Shown here: positions 5,936-7,747 of the stretch, piece after piece | How the letters are laid out: each line of letters begins with the position of its first letter | How positions within the stretch are numbered: the first letter of the stretch is position 1 | From: Oscillospiraceae bacterium | GTDB lineage: Bacteria; Bacillota; Clostridia; Oscillospirales; Oscillospiraceae | Length of the DNA stretch: 7,747 nucleotides | Assembly: GCA_017501805.1 (NCBI GenBank) | Contig: JAFVWG010000135.1 | Coordinates: 1 to 7,747 of the forward strand | Direction of reading: 5' to 3' | Position numbers and translations under genes: made by a program | The notes under the pieces: generated by a model | The model's database searches: none | Told to the model about the DNA's origin: nothing | The model's input: only the letters and a program-made list of their open reading frames with translations

Positions 5936-5954
5936 CATGCAAAATGCAGGATGC
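5896..5954 (+). repeat. Dispersed terminator-repeat, copy 2
   Basis: Second copy of the unit at 2366-2424. Compared with copy 1, the stem word CTATG/CATAG has become CTGTG/CACAG, an A-T to G-C change compensated on both arms. The right flank TTTTTCATGCAAAATGCAG is identical. An extra GAG/CTC extends the stem and the loop is A5 rather than TTACGAT. Confidence 0.75.
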
Positions 5955-5964
5955 GGATTGCGGT

Positions 5965-5981
5965 GTTCCGCAGAGCGGAAC
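5965..5981. repeat. Small palindrome GTTCCGC-AGA-GCGGAAC
   Basis: A perfect 7-bp stem with a 3-nt loop. It precedes GATTGGTTACGC (5982-5993); a similar GATTGGTTGCGC occurs at 6242-6253. Both lead into a copy of the two-hairpin repeat. This is the first unit of the repeat array that fills 5886-6495, in which I see no credible gene. Confidence 0.6.
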
Positions 5982-6005
5982 GATTGGTTACGCCTGCGGG
6001 CGGAG

Positions 6006-6062
6006 ACCTCATCCGTCTGCGGCTTTGCCGCAGCCACCTTCCCCAAAGGGGAAGGCTTTTTT
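6006..6062 (+). repeat. Two-hairpin repeat, copy 1 (also terminator-like)
   Basis: The leader word CCTC-ATC-CGTC (6007-6017) comes before hairpin 1, CTGCGGC-TTT-GCCGCAG (6017-6033). GCCA... leads to hairpin 2, CCTTCCCC-AAA-GGGGAAGG (6037-6055), then C and TTTTTT (6057-6062). The second hairpin plus T-run would also work as a plus-strand terminator. Copies 2 (6277) and 3 (6433) keep the layout with different stem sequences. Confidence 0.75.
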
Positions 6063-6080
6063 GTGCGATATGCGATAGAT

Positions 6081-6153
6081 GTAGGGGAGGGGTTCCATCC
6101 CCTCCCGATTGGTGATGATGTTTTTTCGGGAGGGCACGGAGGCCCTCCCCTAC
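6081..6153. repeat. GTAG-bounded double-hairpin element A (BIME-like)
   Basis: 73 bp. The left arm (6081-6107) and right arm (6127-6153) are inverted copies matching at 23 of 27 positions, beginning GTAGGGGAGGG and ending CCCTCCCCTAC, around a 19-nt centre. Each arm is itself a palindrome: GGGAGGGG-TTCCAT-CCCCTCCC on the left and GGGAGGGC-ACGGAG-GCCCTCCC on the right. The two stem differences between arms (G-C versus C-G) compensate one another within each local hairpin. Confidence 0.8.
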
Positions 6154-6161
6154 GGATGCAG

Positions 6162-6176
6162 AGCGCGTATGGCGCT
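6162..6176. repeat. Linker hairpin AGCGC-GTATG-GCGCT
   Basis: A 5-bp stem with a 5-nt loop in the 25-bp gap between the two GTAG-bounded elements. It is short and may be incidental. Confidence 0.35.
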
Positions 6177-6178
6177 TT

Positions 6179-6238
6179 GTAGGGGAGATTCACGAATCTC
6201 CCGCATTTGTTTTCGGGCAATTCGTGAATTGCCCCTAC
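6179..6238. repeat. GTAG-bounded double-hairpin element B (BIME-like)
   Basis: 60 bp. The left arm (6179-6203) and right arm (6214-6238) are inverted copies matching at 21 of 25 positions, around a 10-nt centre. Local hairpins are GGGAGATTC-AC-GAATCTCCC (6183-6202) and GGGCAATTC-GT-GAATTGCCC (6215-6234). The element opens GTAGGGG and closes CCCCTAC, as element A does. All four mismatched positions between arms form two compensated base pairs. Confidence 0.82.
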
Positions 6239-6276
6239 GGTGATTGGTTGCGCTTCGCGCGATTGAACGGACAATC

Positions 6277-6350
6277 CCTCCGTCACGGCAAAGCCGTGCC
6301 TGTCTAGCTGTGGCGCGTGCTTTGTGCACCTCAAGGGGAAGGCTGTTTTT
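6277..6350 (+). repeat. Two-hairpin repeat, copy 2, with damaged second hairpin
   Basis: CCTCCGTC (6277-6284) leads into hairpin 1, CACGGC-AAA-GCCGTG (6284-6298). The right arm of hairpin 2 is present as GGGGAAGGCT (6335-6344) followed by G and TTTTT, just as in copy 1, but the matching left arm is absent. In its place is unrelated sequence containing another small hairpin, GTGC-TTTGT-GCAC (6317-6329). It looks like a decayed or rearranged copy. Confidence 0.6.
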
Positions 6351-6361
6351 CGCCTGCGGCG
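6351..6361. repeat. Small hairpin CGCC-TGC-GGCG
   Basis: A 4-bp stem with a 3-nt loop, immediately after copy 2 of the two-hairpin repeat. It resembles CGCCTGCGGGCG at 5991-6002 just before copy 1, so this word may be a border module of the family. Confidence 0.4.
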
Positions 6362-6362
6362 A

Positions 6363-6391
6363 GTGAATAGTGAAGAGTGAAGAGTGAAGAG
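6363..6391 (+). repeat. Heptanucleotide microsatellite (GTGAAGA)n
   Basis: Four consecutive 7-nt units, GTGAATA then GTGAAGA three times, plus a trailing G. It lies between copies 2 and 3 of the two-hairpin repeat and probably varies in length by slippage. Confidence 0.85.
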
Positions 6392-6432
6392 GTGCGGTGT
6401 GTCGCGGGGCGGCACGGATTGGATGGACAATT

Positions 6433-6474
6433 CCTCAGTCTGCTTCGCAGACAGCACCCCTTTCAGGGGAGCCT
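6433..6474 (+). repeat. Two-hairpin repeat, copy 3
   Basis: CCTCAGTC (6433-6440) leads into hairpin 1, GTCTGC-TTC-GCAGAC (6438-6452), then CACCCC-TTTCA-GGGG as hairpin 2 (6457-6469) and AGCCT. The preceding GGACAAT word (6425-6431) is shared with copy 2 (GGACAAT at 6269-6275). It lies 22 nt beyond the cysK stop and could serve as that gene's 3' structure, although no minus-strand T-run follows. Confidence 0.65.
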
Positions 6475-6495
6475 TTGGCAGAATCAGATCGTCGG

Positions 6496-7431
6496 TCAGG
6501 CTTCGGTGAAGAGCGGGGTGGAGTAGTAGCGGTCGCCGCTGTCGGGCAGGAGCACGACGATGGTCCTGCCCTCGTTTTCGGGTCGCTTGGCAAGCTCTGC
6601 CGCGGCATACAGCGCCGCGCCGGAGGAGATGCCCACCGAGATACCCTCTTTCCTTGCCAGAAGCTTTGCGAAGGCGTAGGCGTCGTCGCCGCCAACGGGG
6701 AAGATCTCGTCGCAGAGTTCGGTATTGAGCACCTCGGGAACGAAATTCGCGCCGATGCCCTGCAGGGCGTGCGGTCCGAAGCGTCCCTCGGACAGCAGGG
6801 GGGAGTCCGAAGGCTCGACCGCAACGATCCGGACGGAGGGCTTCTGTGCCCTGAGATATTCACCGACGCCCGTCAGCGTGCCGCCCGTTCCGACGCCCGC
6901 GACAAAAATATCCACCGCGCCGTCCGTATCCTCCCAGATCTCGGGTCCCGTTGTCGCCCTGTGGGCGGCGGGATTGGCGGGGTTGGAGAACTGCCCGGCG
7001 ATGATGCTGCCGGGAAGCTCTTTGTGCAGCTGCTCCGCCTTGTCGATCGCGCCCTGCATCCCCTTCGCGCCCTCGGTGAGGACGATCTCCGCGCCGTAGG
7101 CCTTGAGGATGTTCCGCCGCTCGACGCTCATCGTGTCGGGCATTGTGAGAATGACGCGATAGCCCTTTGACGCCGCGATCGCGGCAAGTCCGATGCCGGT
7201 GTTGCCGGAGGTCGGCTCGATGATGACGGAGCCCGCTTTGAGCAGCCCCTTCGCCTCCGCGTCCGCGATCATAAACTTCGCCGCGCGATCCTTGACGCTT
7301 CCTGCGGGATTCAGATATTCCAATTTGACGAGCAGCCGCGCCCCGAGACCCAGCTCCCGTTCGAGATTGACCGTTTCCATAAGCGGGGTGCCGCCGATCA
7401 GCTCGGGCATTCCGCGATAGATATTTGCCAT
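6496..7431 (-). CDS. cysK: Cysteine synthase (O-acetylserine sulfhydrylase)
   Basis: This 311-residue PLP enzyme makes cysteine from O-acetylserine and sulfide in the cytoplasm. IGGTPL (12-17) opens the fold. NPAGSVKDRA (41-50) holds the PLP-binding Lys47, and TSGNTG (74-79) is the substrate-binding loop. QFSNPANP (147-154) follows, then GTGGT (181-185) for the PLP phosphate, HALQGIGANF (221-230), and ISSGAA (268-273) with the serine near the PLP ring nitrogen. Length and motif order are those of CysK; cystathionine beta-synthase would have a longer C-terminus. The ATG at 7431 is chosen because GGAGGG lies 8 nt upstream, while the GTG at 7440 overlaps that site. No cysE or sulfur-uptake gene is adjacent. 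The short leader (about 24 nt) leaves no space for a T-box or S-box riboswitch. Confidence 0.95.
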   Translation of the reverse strand: MANIYRGMPELIGGTPLMETVNLERELGLGARLLVKLEYLNPAGSVKDRAAKFMIADAEAKGLLKAGSVIIEPTSGNTGIGLAAIAASKGYRVILTMPDTMSVERRNILKAYGAEIVLTEGAKGMQGAIDKAEQLHKELPGSIIAGQFSNPANPAAHRATTGPEIWEDTDGAVDIFVAGVGTGGTLTGVGEYLRAQKPSVRIVAVEPSDSPLLSEGRFGPHALQGIGANFVPEVLNTELCDEIFPVGGDDAYAFAKLLARKEGISVGISSGAALYAAAELAKRPENEGRTIVVLLPDSGDRYYSTPLFTEA

Positions 7432-7461
7432 AGTTCGCACCCTCCTTTTTGATACGGTTTT

Positions 7462-7490
7462 ATTATAGGATGCGCCGATCGCGGTGTCAA
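7462..7490 (-). promoter_or_regulatory. Perfect-consensus sigma-A promoter of cysK
   Basis: On the minus strand TTGACA (7490-7485) and TATAAT (7467-7462) are separated by 17 nt, a full consensus match. Transcription should start near 7455. Such a promoter implies high basal expression or control by a repressor; no clear operator palindrome was seen. Confidence 0.88.
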
Positions 7491-7536
7491 TCCAAGGTGC
7501 AAATGAGAGAAGCGCGGTTTTTTGGAAATTGCCGCT

Positions 7537-7564
7537 TTGCTTTTCAGCGATTCTGTACTATAAT
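7537..7564 (+). promoter_or_regulatory. Likely promoter of the AEC-type transporter gene
   Basis: TATAAT (7559-7564) is a perfect -10. TTGCTT (7537-7542) sits 16 nt upstream as a weak -35. Transcription would start about 30 nt before the ATG at 7603. It is divergent from the cysK promoter. Confidence 0.6.
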
Positions 7565-7602
7565 ACTGCAAGAATGAAATGGAAATATGAGGTGTTTTTA
7601 TT

Positions 7603-7747
7603 ATGGGGCTTGTATGGGTGACCGCGCAGCAGCTGCTGCAGATGATGCTGTATATGGCCTGCGGCTTTTATCTTTGCCGCAGAAAACTGGTCGGCGAGGA
7701 CGGATGCAGGACGATCGCGACGCTGCTGGTCGATCTGATCATTCCGA
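7603..7747 (+). CDS. N-terminus of a probable AEC-family (auxin efflux carrier-like) transporter, cut by the window edge
   Basis: Only the first 48 codons are present and the frame is open to the window end. The ATG at 7603 has TGAGGTG (7588-7594) 8 nt upstream. Residues 8-25 (AQQLLQMMLYMACGFYLC) form a membrane helix, followed by the basic stretch RRKLV and then LLVDLIIP (41-48), which opens a second hydrophobic segment. A helix, a charged RRK loop and a hydrophobic segment running into a proline is the usual start of AEC permeases, whose bacterial members move small organic acids or similar solutes. With so little sequence the family call is tentative, and nothing can be said about substrate. 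Confidence 0.55.
   Translation, partial: MGLVWVTAQQLLQMMLYMACGFYLCRRKLVGEDGCRTIATLLVDLIIP

Noticed and set aside
5895..6182. A 95-codon plus-strand frame beginning in the terminator
   Set aside because: It starts inside a terminator hairpin and is composed of repeat elements; translated repeats can mimic a small protein.
5744..6457. A minus-strand open frame across the repeat array
   Set aside because: Its sequence is a translation of the palindromic repeats and the microsatellite plus the tail of the hydrolase gene. No ribosome binding site or domain is present.
5941..6480. Possible CRISPR array
   Set aside because: The repeats are palindromic elements of different families with unequal spacing and no constant repeat-spacer unit; no cas genes are nearby.
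7501..7550. Possible hairpin GCGG...CCGC between the cysK and transporter promoters
   Set aside because: The stem is only about 4-6 bp with a bulge and a long AT-rich loop, and there is no T-tract; it is too weak to call.

Overview
The window looks like chromosomal DNA from a GC-rich, spore-former-lineage Bacillota (class Clostridia, probably a gut Oscillospiraceae/Ruminococcaceae-type organism). The reasons are the holB–PSP1 (ricT/yaaT) gene order, a Mini-III RNase next to a bacterial RqcH, strong AGGAGG-type ribosome binding sites, sigma-A-like promoters, and an intergenic gap full of the small palindromic repeats common in that group. The assignment is inference from gene content; no rRNA is present.

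Layout. (1) 15-2360, plus strand: holB (DNA polymerase III delta-prime) followed 12 nt later by a PSP1/RicT gene with an extra N-terminal cysteine cluster and a long basic tail. Two plus-strand hairpin terminators follow (2366-2402 and 2455-2487). (2) 2490-5144, minus strand: a promoter at 5116-5144 drives mrnC (Mini-ribonuclease III, GTG start) and rqcH (NFACT-family ribosome rescue factor), which overlap by 11 nt. A terminator follows at 2867-2905. Its U-tract runs almost directly into the ribosome binding site of a small, very cysteine-rich ORF (2490-2852). (3) 5184-5885, plus strand: a consensus-like promoter, divergent from mrnC, drives a secreted CHAP/NlpC-P60-type cysteine peptidase-like protein. 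(4) 5886-6495: a 610-bp gap between convergent genes with no credible gene. It is an array of palindromic repeats: a terminator-repeat also found at 2366, three relatives of a two-hairpin element, two GTAG-bounded double-hairpin elements, and a heptanucleotide microsatellite. (5) 6496-7490, minus strand: cysK (O-acetylserine sulfhydrylase) with a perfect TTGACA-17-TATAAT promoter. (6) 7537-7747, plus strand: a divergent promoter and the first 48 codons of a probable AEC-family transporter, cut by the window edge.

How the genes relate. mrnC and rqcH both act on the large ribosomal subunit (23S maturation; rescue of obstructed 50S subunits), so their coupling makes functional sense. holB and ricT are housekeeping neighbours in many Bacillota. 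The most unusual material is non-coding. In the two GTAG-bounded elements, every difference between the arms within the local stems is a compensatory pair that keeps each small hairpin intact. The two dispersed terminator-repeats also show one compensated stem change. These palindromes therefore appear maintained for their local hairpins, in a layout like the BIME/REP elements moved by Y1 (RAYT-type) transposases. No transposase is present in the window.
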